The notes under the pieces: model-generated
Told to the model about the DNA's origin: nothing
The model's input: only the letters and a program-made list of their open reading frames with translations
Databases searched by the model: none
Origin: Blasia pusilla
Lineage: Eukaryota > Marchantiophyta > Marchantiopsida > Blasiales
NCBI GenBank assembly: GCA_050084515.1
Contig: CM114272.1
Coordinates: forward strand, 48,484,001 to 48,548,000
Direction of reading: 5' to 3'
Length of the DNA: 64,000 nucleotides
Translations under genes and position numbers: made by a program
Part shown: in pieces, positions 1-11,132 of the stretch
Position numbering within the stretch: the stretch's first letter is position 1
Layout of the letters: each line of letters starts with the position of its first letter

Positions 1-1739
1 CTTAGTTGTGTCAAAAGACTAACTTTTCAGAAAATGATAAAATGTACTTGAGTAATTACACTTCTAGGCTAGCTAGTAGACATTGATATCTTCTAAAGAT
101 CCTTAGAAATATCACCATCCTTCCTACCAGGTGATGCATGTAGAAAATTCACTTCCAAGACCATTTGAAAGCCTTACGAGGATATCAACAAGTCCTAGTA
201 GTCCCCACACATCACCAACAAAGCATTCAAGCACAAAGAGTGAGAAAAAAGAGCAGTGAACACTTGGGTATTATCTCATGTTTCTCACTTTGAACCTAGA
301 AAGTACCATTCAATTGATGTCTAGGTCATTCTCTTCCTATATAAACTATAGTTATAATTGCACTCTTAACTCCTTCCTCCTTATGAAAATCTATTATAAA
401 GAGACTATTTCCTTTAACTTCTCTAACATATTCCACCAGGAAGTTTTCATGTGCCTTCAAAACCGATCCACATCACTTTGTCTACAACAAAAGAATCAAA
501 GAAATCTCAACCAAACGCCACAAGGTTAATCTATAGCCTCTTTGCAAATTTTTTGATGGAGAATAGCCAAACAAAAGTAAGATGCATCACATACACATAC
601 ATCATAAAATTGTGCCACTTTGTTAGCACCTTCACCTTACTAGACTATGTGACTTCTTAAACTAGTTGTCTACAAAATTTTTGGGATAACAAGCAATATC
701 CCAATATGCAGCAATATCTTTAATATGAGATCTAGATAAAACTGTCGGTGGTTTCACATTAAGGGATTGGGGATCCTTAACACTACAATGGAGAAAATAA
801 ACCATTGAATTGATTCAATCCATACTTCCCATGGCTTGAAACAGTTTGTACTTGAAAACCAAAGCTGACTTATAAGTTGATGCAACTTAACAAAGCTAAT
901 AAGAACTTGGGGCATAAACTCTAAGAGCATAACAATCCTCTGAAAGACCTCAACTCTACAATGATACTTTCATTTTGACCAACATGTTGGAATGTCCCAT
1001 CATAAATTGGACATTCAATGTAAATCCTACAATCTTTATGATTGTGCCCTTTACACACAAAAATCTTTACAATCTCTTCAACACGCAAGTAAAAGAACCT
1101 TGACTTCCTTCATCTTTCGGCCACGCCATTTTTGGAAAGGTGCATTGGAGCATGAATCACCACATTTGAAGATTGCTGAATAGCTAGTCAAGAGCATTCT
1201 ATACAGAGCAAAGAAATAGAATGTGACCATGTTTGAATATTTTTTTCGAGCACAAATCTCAATCTACTTACTTTGAATTGAAGAATCTACAAGTTATTTG
1301 AGATTCTTGCCATGAAAAAGGTAATAGAACTCAAGAAAACATGACACATTGTGATGGGAATTCAAAAACTAATATATAACACAACTGTAAAAAAAATCTC
1401 ATTTTTAACGTGACATGTAAGCAAGAAAAACTTACCCACACAAACAATCCTTGTCACAAACATCATTCAATCCATTGGACTATTGGTAGGAGTACTGCAT
1501 ATTCTCATACTTTGGTCTTCTTCGCGGCTTTTTGACACCGTTCATATCTGGTTGTTTTGCTAAGGTAACCTTTGATTCATTTAAAACGCAAATCCTATCA
1601 AAAGAGAGGGAAGCACTTTGCATTCAATGTACCACTTCATGCGTTCATACCATTTGTATATTCTGTATAGCATTCCTCATAATTATTGACTTGACGGTTG
1701 CATATGTGTCTATCATTCTATCTACTATCATGAAGATCC
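1..1739. other. No recognisable gene; AT-rich intergenic sequence
   Basis: I see no conserved domain, RNA gene or clear repeat here. Open frames on both strands are short and unlike any family I know. The stretch is probably old decayed transposon sequence, but nothing in it proves that. Confidence 0.5.
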
Positions 1740-2052
1740 CTTAAAGAAGAGCTTGCTCACTGTCTATGACCGCCCAAGGAGGAGGGGGGCCTAGGGGGCG
1801 GGGACGGTACCCTTGTGGTACGGCACACACACTCATTTCGTGCCTATTTAGCCGAAGCCATGTTAGGGTTCCTGGGTTATTTCTGCGCGCAGAGTTGTAA
1901 GCTTGAGCTTGGAGAGCTCTCAATATACAATGTGTGCAGAATTCACTAAAGCGACTTGAGAGTGTTTGATCATGGATGTAACTTCCGCACAAGAAGTGAA
2001 CCACATATATCTCGTGTGATTCATATGAGTGATTGTCCAATTTCTTCCAACA
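1740..2052 (+). repeat. Probable 5' LTR of copia element 1 (start uncertain)
   Basis: The right edge is set by the primer-binding site that follows: the sequence ends ...CCAACA and, after a 2-base spacer, runs into a tRNA-iMet-like site. The left edge is a guess, because no 3' LTR partner survives in the window to align with. A weak TATA-like run (CCTATTTAG) lies near 1844. The GC-rich stretch at 1770-1810 contrasts with the AT-rich flank. Confidence 0.4.
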
Positions 2053-2054
2053 AT

Positions 2055-2068
2055 TGGTATAAGAGTGC
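2055..2068 (+). other. Primer-binding site of copia element 1
   Basis: TGGTATAAGAGTGC differs by two bases from the usual plant tRNA-iMet site TGGTATCAGAGC. It sits directly after the presumed LTR end and about 20 bases before the gag start, which is the expected place for first-strand priming. Confidence 0.65.
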
Positions 2069-2086
2069 ATGTTAGGAAATTTTGCG

Positions 2087-2830
2087 ATGGCAGGAATGAT
2101 TTCCAATGTGAAGTTTGAGGTGGAGAAATTTGATGGGAAAAAAATTTTTTTTTGGGTTGTGGCAATTGAAGGTGAGAGACTTCTTAGTTCAGCAAGGACT
2201 ACGCAAGGCCTTGGAGAAGAGACCAGCGGACAAGGCTACCATAGAGTGGGAGGACATCAATATGAGAGTTGGTAGTACAAGTCGTTTGAGTCTTGCAAAC
2301 GAGGTTTAATTTGTAGAATGTCATAAAAGAAGACCCCCCAAGTTGTGGGCAAAGTTATAGAGCCTATATATGACGAAGCCTTTGACAAGTTGACTGTACT
2401 TGAAGCAAAAGTTGTACTCTACATATGAAAGAAATAAAAAATCTGATGAATTATATGAACGCTTTGAATTGAGTCATCTATGAGCTATTCAGTATGGAGG
2501 TAAAGCTAGAAGATGAAAATAAAGCATTGCTATTGCTGACATCCTTGCCTAGTTCTTTTGAGCACCTAGTCACTACTTTATTTTATGGTAAAGATACAAT
2601 AAAGTTGGATGAAGTGAGTATGACATTGTTGTCTAATGAGTTTAGAAAGATGTGAAGCGGTAAGGAGAAAAACTCAGAGGGCTCTTGTTGCCCAAGGTAG
2701 GCCAACTGATAGGAATCAACGTAGAGGCAAATATAGGTTGAAGTCTCAATCTAGCTGTAATAATGTGAAAGGTAAATGTTGGACCTGCAAAAAGGTAGGG
2801 CATATGAAGAAATATTGTACATAGGACCAA
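2087..2830 (+). pseudogene. Copia element 1 gag, broken
   Basis: Gag is the capsid-like protein that packages element RNA. The start ATG at 2087 opens a copia-type N-terminus (KFDGK..F..WQ..V.DFL.QQGL). The rest is spread over two frames with several stops. The signature segment with LMNYMNALN and LPSSFEHLVTTL lies around 2440-2640. A CCHC zinc knuckle (CWTCKKVGHMKKYC, C-x2-C-x4-H-x4-C) is intact at 2777-2818 and marks the nucleocapsid end. Frameshifts and stops make it non-functional. The family call is firm. Confidence 0.8.
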
Positions 2831-2939
2831 AGAAAGGACCCACCAAGGAACATACATAGAGAGAAAGCTCAGACCTTTGAACAAGCTAGCGTAGTAGAGT
2901 CAAAGGGAAATGATTATATATTAATTGTAACGTCTAGAA

Positions 2940-3790
2940 GAGATATCTTCCGTGATGCTTGGATTATGGATTCTGGTTGTTCTTACCACATGTGTCCTTG
3001 CACAGAATGCTTCAATACATATTTGCAACTAGATTGACGGAACTATCTTGATGGGAAACGACATGCAATGCAAGATAGTAGGGATTGGTTCTCCATGGTC
3101 TGTGGTTTTGTATCCTACATCACATGCATCATGGAAGATATCTCTTCTAGAAATAGGAAAACCATTGTAGGTGGAGTTGTAGTAGCATCCGTAGCAGTTG
3201 GAGATATAACAGATATGACATAATTGTGTCACCTACGACTGGGGCATATGAGCGAACGTCGACTAAGGGAGCTATCAAAATGTGAGTTGCTCAAAGGAGT
3301 AAAGTCTTGTAAGTTGGATTTCTGTGAGTATTGCATATTTGGAAAACAACATAGGGTGAGCTTCAATATTGGTATATACCGGACAGAGGGAGCTCTAGAT
3401 TACATATAGATAGATGTCTGGGTCCTGCATCTATTGCTTCTCAGTCAAGATTATTGTATTTTGTCACCTTTTTGGATGATTATTCTAGAAGGGTGTGGAT
3501 TTACTTCTTGTAGAAGAAATCAGATGTATTATCTATCTTCACAGAGTGGAAGACAATGGTAGAGAAGCAAACCGGTCGAAAGACCAAGTGCATACAATTT
3601 GACAATGGTGGAGAATGTCGGTCTAGGAAATTTGAAAATTTATTTAAGGAGGAAGGCATCATCCGTCCTTTCACCACTCTTGGTACACCTCAAAAAAATG
3701 GAGTGGCAGAGCGCACAGATGAATCAAACACTATTGGAGAGAGGACGTAGTATGTTGAGAAATGCAGGAATGAAGAAAAGCTTATGAGAA
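2940..3790 (+). pseudogene. Copia element 1 protease and integrase, broken
   Basis: The protease active-site triplet DSG is at 2968-2976 within DAWIMDSGCSYHMCP, typical of copia. A pre-integrase segment with LRLGHMSERRLREL starts near 3230 and carries the zinc pair CEYCIFGKQH near 3325. The integrase core follows: the first Asp is in IDVW near 3412, then FLDDYSRRVWIYF near 3470, the second Asp is in FDNGGE near 3600, and the Glu is in GVAER near 3710. The protease-then-integrase-then-RT order is what separates copia from gypsy. Several stops (for example near 3037 and 3408) and frameshifts disable it. Confidence 0.8.
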
Positions 3791-4740
3791 AAAGGTATAA
3801 ATATTGCTTGTTATATGATAAATCTATCTCCTACTATTGCTCTTGGTTGTAAAATTCCTATAGAGTTGTGGCATGGTACTCTTCCAAATTTCTCTTTACT
3901 TAGAATATTTGGAAACCCTGCATATGTTCATGTCCAGAAAGATAAGAGGTCTAAGTTAGACCCAAAGGCTAGAAAGTGCATCTTTCTAGGATATCAAAAG
4001 GGAGTGAAAGGGTATTGATTGTGGGACCCTTGTACATGCAAGATTGTTGTAAGTAAAAATGTGTCCTTTGATGAGAAGGCTATGTTAAAGACTCATATTT
4101 CAAGTGAGGTAAGATATGAGAAACCAATGTTTGAGGCTATAAAGGTAGAGGTAGATATAAGTTATAGGAACGTCTCAGAATCAGAGCCTAGGAGTCATGT
4201 TGAAGTTCAGACTGCACCACACCTTCGCAGGTTAGATAGACGTAGGAGACCCCCCAAATGTTTGGATCTTCCGAGTTTCTATGTAGTTGCCTTTGCTCTT
4301 CTTATAGAGAATGGCAAGCCTTCATGATACAAAGAGGCCTTGAAGGTCTAGGATCGATCAAGGTGGATACTTGCCATGGAGGAAGAGATGGAGTCTCTTC
4401 AATACGATCACACTTGGGACTTACTGCGGTTGCCTAAGGACAAGCAAGAATTTGGATGAAGATGGGTGTATCAAAGGAAGGAAGGACTTTTGAGACTGGT
4501 GGATATAGATGCAAGGTGAGACTTGTGGCAAAGAGATATGCCCAAAGGGTAGGTATTGACTTCAATGAGATTTTCTCACCAAGTTGGAGCAACTTGATGT
4601 TATAATTGCCTTCTTGCATGGAGAGCTCAAGGAGAAGATGTACATGCAACACCCAGAGGGATTTGAAGCATAGGGGAAGTAGAAATTGGTGTACAGATTG
4701 AAGAAGTCTTTGTACGGATTGAAGTAAAGTCAAAAAATCT
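3791..4740 (+). pseudogene. Copia element 1 reverse transcriptase, truncated
   Basis: After the integrase tail (KCIFLGYQKGVKGY near 3990) the frame runs into the N-terminal half of a copia reverse transcriptase: RWVYQRKEG near 4455, KRYAQRVGIDFNEIFSP near 4530, then AFLHGELKEKMYMQHPEGF near 4610 and KLVYRLKKSLYGLK near 4690. The segment normally between EIFSP and the AFLHGEL block (motif A region) is deleted. The catalytic YxDD block, RNase H and 3' LTR are all missing, so the copy stops at about 4740, where an inverted LTR fragment begins. Confidence 0.75.
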
Positions 4741-4819
4741 GGCCCGCCTAGTTCCTTTTGTTGCTAGCAGCATATGCATTTTTCACCAAGAAAATGTTCA
4801 TGTACTCATATACATTTGT

Positions 4820-5100
4820 ACTATATTCAAGTGTTGCTATGGTCTGTAGAAAATTGCTAAAGAACCATAACTGGTGGGATACGACTCTTATACTCACATA
4901 TCATCATGGAGAACAAAATTTTGCAATGAGAGAATGAGTGGAGGCTGCCCCCCTTCTCAATTATAGAAGGTATATAAAAGCAAACCTATACCTAATCATA
5001 ACCATATTCTTGAGTTAGAATAACTATGATTAGCTAATCCTAGTTAAGATAATCACGCTTAACTAACTAACCAAGATTATGGTTTAGAAAACTGCTTCTT
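4820..5100 (-). repeat. Inverted fragment of copia LTR
   Basis: Read on the minus strand, 4837-5091 aligns with 23733-23965, the LTR that follows a copia polypurine tract on the plus strand. Shared blocks include TAATCTTGGTTAG, TATCTTAACTAG, CTCATTCTCT and TTTTGTTCTC. The match is clear but diverged, with scattered substitutions and small gaps. This LTR is in the opposite orientation to the gag that follows at 5628, so it cannot be that element's own 5' LTR in an undisturbed copy. Confidence 0.65.
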
Positions 5101-5627
5101 TAGTAGTTTTCTATGTCGTATCATAGCTATACAAGAACATCAATTGAAATTTTTGGTGTTTGAGGAGAGAAGACAGGCAAGAGAAGGCAAAATTTACGTT
5201 GGGAGAAAGAGCTCAATCAGAGCTGAGTGGCAGAAGATTTCAAGTGGAGCTCTAACGATAATAATACTTTGGAGGCATTTGTTAGGGCTTTCCTCGTCAA
5301 TTTAGTAATCTGGGTCATTGGAAGTTAGAAAAATTCCAAAGTATGGTAGTATTTTCTAGTAGAGCTTGTTGAGAGCTTTCCAACGCATCCAAAATTGTTT
5401 GATTCAGACATTCTAAGCTCTTGCAATTGTAATTTCAATGTAGGAAAGTGCAATTAGTGAAGGAAAGTTATGCAATTTGCTCTCTACAAGCCAATTTCGA
5501 CTAGTTCTTTCCTACAATTGATCAATTTTGGAAAATTTCATGTCAATTTTCATTTAGGAGTGGTCTATGCTCTAATTGGAGTAGTGGAGAGCCTAAAATT
5601 ATGTTTTTGTGAATAAAGTTGTTCCTC
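5101..5627. other. Leader-like sequence before copia gag; no gene
   Basis: No coding potential is recognised. By position it could be the untranslated leader of the copia gag that starts at 5628. I did not find a convincing primer-binding site, so the join between this stretch and the inverted LTR is probably rearranged. Confidence 0.35.
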
Positions 5628-6113
5628 ATGGAGTATTTCTCAACAACAATGACAAGCGATAAGCTAGATAAGCACAATTACAATATCTGGAAGTTTCGCA
5701 TAAAAAAATTTCTCATGGGTCAAGAAATCTGGGAGCTTGTTACAAGTGATGAGGCCAAGCCAGAAGGTGACTTAAGAGACTTGAATGTTCGCGCTTGGAA
5801 CAAACGCCCAAGGCACATAATCCATAACATTTCAATAACGATCAATCCGCCAATGATTGGTCATATTCAAGATGTTGATATTCCAAAGGAGTCCTGGGAT
5901 GGATTGGAAAAGTTGTTTCAAACATCTACAAAGGCCAAAACAAAGTTGAACGAAGTGAGGAAAGGATCGCAAAGCATCAATCACTATGTTTTGAGTATTA
6001 AATATATCGTTGATGAGATGAATACCCTTGGAGTGAGAGTAGAAGATGATGATTTCATTTTCTTAACTCTTCAGAAGGAATACAAGTCTTTTGAGACCTC
6101 TGTTTCTATGTGA
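5628..6113 (+). pseudogene. Copia element 2 gag, 5' portion (UBN2-type)
   Basis: An open frame of 161 codons starts at ATG 5628 and stops at 6111-6113. It reads as the N-terminal half of a plant copia gag: MTSDKLDKHNYNIWKFRI, then FLMGQEIWELV, KESWDGLEKLF, and NEVRKGSQSINHYVLSIKYIVDEMN. The residues W..F and the spacing to the L..LF.. block match the UBN2/gag-polypeptide family. The continuation from 6114 to about 6400 decays quickly, with stops and a Gly/Arg/Val-rich stretch where the zinc knuckle region should be. Protease and integrase are absent here. The matching 3' half may be the copia fragment at 22170-23660. Confidence 0.75.
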
Positions 6114-6890
6114 GATAAATATCCAACCTTTCAAGAGTTAGTGCACTGTTAATTAGTGAGGAGATGCGCCTAGTAAGCAGCAATAGCTAGTTTAGTATGC
6201 AAGAGAGTGTTATTTGTAGGTAATGGATTAACAAAGGGAGAGGTCGTGGTAGAAGCTTCTGTGGTTGTGGTGGATATCAACCATATGGAGAAAGAGGCGC
6301 TTAATATAAATTCATTCAACACAAATTTTGGCATTATTGGTGAATTAAAACATTTATGGATTTCCGACTTTCTTGAAATCATGCTACAAGTAAAATAAGT
6401 TAAATCTGACTAAGACATGAAGTTCTTTTGCAACCAATCCAGTCTCTTTTACTTGCCGACAACATATATAGTAAGATCTTGAAGTTAAAATATTCAGAAT
6501 ATTGTTGACAGTGTTTATTCTGCTCGTTTCTTTGGACATCTCGCGAGAGCAAAGGCTACCGTGTGATGTGGTTGAAGTCCTCGTAGACCCGTCAGAGCAA
6601 TATTTGCAACACAATCTAAATTATTTCACAACTTCACGGTAAAGTTGGCGGTGCACAATTGAATGCGGACTTTGCCAAGGTTTGTACGTTGGTAAGCCAA
6701 ATCAGAGCTTAAGACCAAATTCCAAAGCATTCTCAAGTAAAGAAACAAAGAATGTTGGCCTCATGGACCCCCCCTCTGCCCCAACCCCATTCCCCCCATC
6801 CGCCAAGAATTTGTAAAGTCATGCTGGCAATAGACCTACTATTTCCCGCTGAAGGAGCTGTTCAGGCTTTGGAAGACATCCTACTGACGT
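6114..6890. other. Decayed copia tail and unassigned sequence
   Basis: Up to about 6400 there are remnants of the gag continuation. From 6400 to 6890 I recognise nothing; the only notable point is a C-rich run at 6765-6800. Confidence 0.4.
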
Positions 6891-6899
6891 TTCTATGGC

Positions 6900-8255
6900 A
6901 TTTGGAACTATATTTCCACTGGAAGGTTATTGAATGGCGTTTGGAACTCTAGTTCCAAATGAACTCGGAAGTATTTGGTTTCCACGGCTCAAGATAGCCC
7001 TACAATTGCCAACGGAATGTGCTGGTTTGACCCTTGAGAAGCTCCCACCGACTGCCAAGCAAAAGCATTCGGAACTCTAGTTCCAAATGAGCTTGAAGCC
7101 CCTGGCCCCTCTATCCTGAAAGAATTTTGATTCGTTTCCTTGGCACTTCACCAACTATTGTGGGCGGAAGGAGCCCTTCGGAAGCCGCAATAGCACGTGC
7201 CACCAACTAAAGGACGTTCGGAACTATAGTTTTAATAGAAGTTATATTCCACTTATCGGATGTCTTCTACGACCAAAATTGGATTTTAGAATACAATTGG
7301 ACTTAGACTAAGTATGGCTCTAAATGACGTTCAGCGTGCGCAACAGTTTGGGACACAATCAAGAACCTAGGCACCGATTCTAGATTTGTTTCCGACCCAT
7401 TGGGATCTTGGGAGCAAGCCGTTCGGAACTACAATTCCAATCGAGGATGGGGATTTCCCTCTATCAAATATCTTCTATGGCCAAAATTGGATCTTAGGAT
7501 CCAATTGAACTCAAACTAAGTTTGGATCCAAATAACATTTAGCGGGCGCGGCAGTTTGGGATACAATCAAAATTGAGGTTTCGATTCTATATTTGTTGCC
7601 GACCTATTTGGATCTAAGGAGCAGGTCATTCAGACCTACAATTGAGGATTGGGGTTTAGTATTACTAGACGCCTTATGGGGCCGAAATTGGATCTTAGGT
7701 TCCAATTGGACAATCAGAACTTAGGTTTTGATTCTACATTTGTTTCCGACCTATTGGGATCTATGGAGCCAATTTAGGGCCATTTGGGACGACAATTTCA
7801 ATGGAGGATGGGGATTTCCCATTATTGGACGCCTCCTACGGCCGAAATTGGATCTTAGGATCCAATTGGACTTAGACCAAGTATGGCTCCAAATGACTTT
7901 CAACGGGCGCAGCAGTTTGGGACACAATTCAGAACTTAGGTTATGATTCTATATTTTCTGAACACATAGGGATCTTAGGAGCAGGCCATTAAAAACTATA
8001 GTTCCAATCGAGGATGGGGATTTCCCTTTACCACACGTCTTCTGCGGCCGAAATTGGATCTTAGGATCCAATTGGACTTAGACCAAGTATGGCTTCCAAT
8101 GACTTGAAGCGGGCACGGTAGTTTGGGATACAATTCAGAACTTAGGTTCCGATTCTACATTTATCTTAGACATAGGAATGTTAGGAGCATGCCATTCAAA
8201 ACTACAAATCCAATCAAGGACGGGGAATTCCTCATTAAGAGACGTTTGAGGCACG
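6900..8255 (+). repeat. Tandem array of diverged units of about 200 bp
   Basis: Five units begin with a shared block around ATTGGATCTTAGGATCCAAT near 7273, 7472, 7684, 7846 and 8050. Each continues with GACTTAGACCAAGTATGGCT, GCAGTTTGGGA.ACAATCA, a GGGATCTTAGGAGCA block and CAATCGAGGATGGGGATTTCCC. Spacings are about 199, 212, 162 and 204 bases, so the third unit has an internal deletion. Partial units with the palindrome GGAACTCTAGTTCC occur upstream at 6937 and 7069. The unit contains two self-complementary blocks (around GGATC.TAGGATCC and GGAACT.TAGTTCC). No coding frame spans it. Confidence 0.8.
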
Positions 8256-8465
8256 GTAAGAGGAGAGGAAGAGAGGAAGAAAGGAGAGAGGAGAGAGGAA
8301 ACTACCTTCAACCCAAAGAGATAAATTTTTTTGAAGAGAGTTTCCTGTGATTTGAAGAGAGTTTCCATTGGGTTGAAGAGAGGAAAATTTTTGTGTGAAT
8401 TTTTTTGCACTTTGTTCTCAAGGCTTAGGCACTCCCACAAATGTTTTTTCCTCTTCCACATTTTG
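8256..8465. repeat. GA-rich stretch, possible left terminal repeat
   Basis: A purine-rich run at 8258-8300 is followed by three copies of TTGAAGAGAG at about 8332-8385. Its complement-like partner is the CT-rich run at 22030-22085. The short phrases GAAGAGAGTTT and GAATTTTTTTGCA also recur in the same orientation near 21957-22020. Support for true terminal inverted repeats is therefore mixed. Confidence 0.3.
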
Positions 8466-8492
8466 GCAACCCGTTTGAATCCGACAGGTTGC
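8466..8492. repeat. Leftmost copy of the dispersed palindrome
   Basis: This copy has the left arm GCAACCCGTTTGA and the right arm TCCGACAGGTTGC, so it is a diverged member of the family whose ideal half-site is GCAACCCGTCGGA. It lies just beyond the 3' end of the transposase gene and is the outermost copy I can see on this side. Confidence 0.7.
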
Positions 8493-10172
8493 AATTTGCA
8501 CAACATTTAAAAAACTGAAAAATCATTGGAATCATAAATGGCAAACAAATCAATTTTTCCATCCAAGGTCTCGAAAAAATCTATCATTTGCCTTGGGCTC
8601 AATAGAGTTCAAACTCAAAGTGAAGGTTCTGGAAAATGAAAGTACAATCTAAGACCTCATTTTGCATCCTCAAAGTGGTTTGTTTAAAATACTTCGCACT
8701 TCTTTGAGGGACAAAATTGGTTGGTGGATTCCTACTCCTACCTCTGACTCTCTTAAAACTACAAGCAATACATAGTACATGTTCTTACAAGGGAAATATC
8801 TTTTCCGACTTGTCTCTCTTTGGACAAAGTCATCACAAGAACATGTGGGAAAGCAAAAGATGTGCACCATATACACCCTTCTGACACTTGAATTTATAGT
8901 GTTGTTCTTGACCCAATACATCCTTCCTATTCCATTGCCACTCTGAACATCTTTTGTGGTGATGATTTCCATGTTTGCCTCCCAAGCTGATGCGATTCGC
9001 TTTGCTCTCTCCATCATTGGCCTACATATTCTGTTTCTCTTCACCCCATTTCAAGACTCAAATAGAAATAGTGGATTGAGATCACCCACCTTCTCCGGGT
9101 ATATGTTCACATCAATCTTGGGTTGAATACAAAATGCAAAGGTCTTTGTAGTACGAACATGCTCCGAACTTCCTCCGTCTACGAGTCTCAAATCGGCACT
9201 TGTAAGATTGTCCACTTCGTCCTGAGTGCAATTTGTACCTGCGGCACTTGGCCAAATCGTGGGGATATTTCCTAGAAATCCAATGGCAATCGGATAAGAC
9301 CTTCGGAAGGCGCAGGATTCATTTGGGCAGAAGAAGTACTTCAATTGATCCGCGGTCCTTGTGAAACGATCAAAGGTTTTGTGTCCCCAGAATCCAGATA
9401 GTGGTTGTCCAGTCCTTATACAGTTCTTATTTAGGAAAGTGCCGCATGCTCTCCCAATGCCATCAGATACTGCCCTGCAAGTGGGTCCACGTCCAAGGTT
9501 ACTCCGAGATATATGCCACCTTTTGAGGTTGCAATCCACCTCAATGACCGGAATCCCATACTGTTGAACTACCCTAGAGACCGGATGTTGCAAACTTCTA
9601 GCAATTAAGGGCTTTTGAAATAAAACATTAACTGATTTTGGAGAAGTTACTTCTACTCGAATTTGGGAGCAATCCGGGATCTCCGAATACCTGGGCGGCG
9701 TAATTTCTTCATCCAAATCAATCACTGGGTTTGTTCCTCGATGCTGCCTCTTTACTTTCCTGAAGTCAAAATACTTATCTGGTCTCCAAGAGTCTCGCTC
9801 GGACTACTCTACCACCATTTGTATGGGACGTCTTAAAACACGCCCACAAATATCTCCACCAATGTGGACATCTTGCTCGAGGGAAGTTCCTCCTATGCAC
9901 CGATTGAAGGCTTCTACATAGAGTTTCTCATCACCAGATCTCACAGCCATCCTAACATAGAGCTCGTAAATTGAAGGCCCCTTTCCTTTAGTTACGCCTT
10001 TTGTGAGGAAGATATGGGATGTTGCAGACTGTAGCATTGCCCTTGCCTGGTCTTGTTGGCATACCTCAACAAGTGAAATTCTTTGGCATGCTTGTGACGA
10101 CCTCCAAGAGGAATGAACACTTTCTGCTATACTTGTGTTGGGGCAGAGGGCATTTTCATGAATGTTCAATCC

Positions 10173-11132
10173 CTGCAACGACGGCAATGTAAGAAATGAG
10201 CGAAGAAAAAAGCAACCTATCAGAACCTGACGGGTTGCAAGTTGGAGGCATCCCATGAATGACTGTGCAACCCGTCGGTTTGCAACGTGTTGCAACACCT
10301 AGGAACCACCTAGTGCAATCCGTCGGATTCAGACGGGATGCAAGTAACTTTGGCCACTCCGGGCTGAAAGATCCAAGTGCAAGTCATTGGAATCCGACGG
10401 GTCGCACATGGATTTTCCAGCCTCCGACTTGAAACGGGTTGCAAGTCGGAGACATCCTTGGAATGTCCCAAGAACCTCTTACTGCAACCCAGCACCCAAG
10501 AACTTGCTTCTGCAACCCGTCGGAATCGGACGGGTTGTGGGAAGCAGGCCGGATCGGTCTCGAAAATCCTTGTGCAACCTGTCGGATTTCGTTGGCTTGC
10601 AAGAAGTGTCAACACACGAAGCTTTGCATCTTGTCGGAATTTGGCAGGTTCCAGTTAACTTGCACTAATGCAACGTGTCTGGATGTGAGGACTTGGAGAC
10701 AGACAAAACTAGTCGGAATCCAACAAGTTGCAGAAAGACTCAACTTGTCAAAATCTGACGGGTTAGAGACCGAGTTAACTCGCAGCCTTGCGGCTTGCAA
10801 CCCATCCGGGTCAAACTATTTGCATGCCTTGTATACATGCAACTTGAAACTAGTCGGGTTTCAACGGGTTGCACAAACATTCCTCATGCATCCTGTCGGG
10901 CTCCGATGGGTCTGACACATGCAACCCATCGAGTTCCAAAGGATTGCACAAATATTCTTGATGCAACTTGTCGATTTGCGACGGGTTGCACACTCAAGCA
11001 ACCAATCTTATCCGACAGGTTGCTTGGTTTCTGCGGTTTGAAATCCCTATAGGTCCCACGCTTCTCAACTTGAGCTGCAACTTTTCAAACAATTCTCAGC
11101 ATGAGCTCAAAAGGAAGAAATACTGAACTTAC
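10173..11132 (-). other. Transposase intron packed with palindromes
   Basis: On the minus strand the exon ends at 11133 and is followed by GTAAGTTCAG. The next exon starts at 10172 after TTGCAG. Both edges are good splice sites, and the flanking coding frames are transposase-like. About fifteen palindrome copies, many diverged, fill the intron between 10211 and 11030. Long open frames on both strands here run through the palindromes and have no family resemblance, so I read them as noise. Confidence 0.6.
10211..11030. repeat. Palindrome cluster A (transposase intron)
   Basis: Copies begin near 10211, 10266, 10315, 10380, 10512, 10574, 10630, 10711, 10742, 10797, 10840, 10888, 10920, 10962 and 11000. 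The best is at 10512, where GCAACCCGTCGGA is followed by a nearly complete inverted arm. Spacing is irregular (about 30-90 bases) and the sequence between copies is unrelated, unlike a tandem satellite or a CRISPR array. Confidence 0.85.

Noticed and set aside
1741-2106. 121-codon minus-strand open frame
   Set aside because: It lies antisense to the copia LTR and primer-binding site, with no family similarity.
10310-10915. Several overlapping open frames of 60-158 codons on both strands
   Set aside because: They run through repeated palindromes inside a likely intron. Their Thr/Arg/Gly-rich residues are the translation of the repeat, and they resemble no family.
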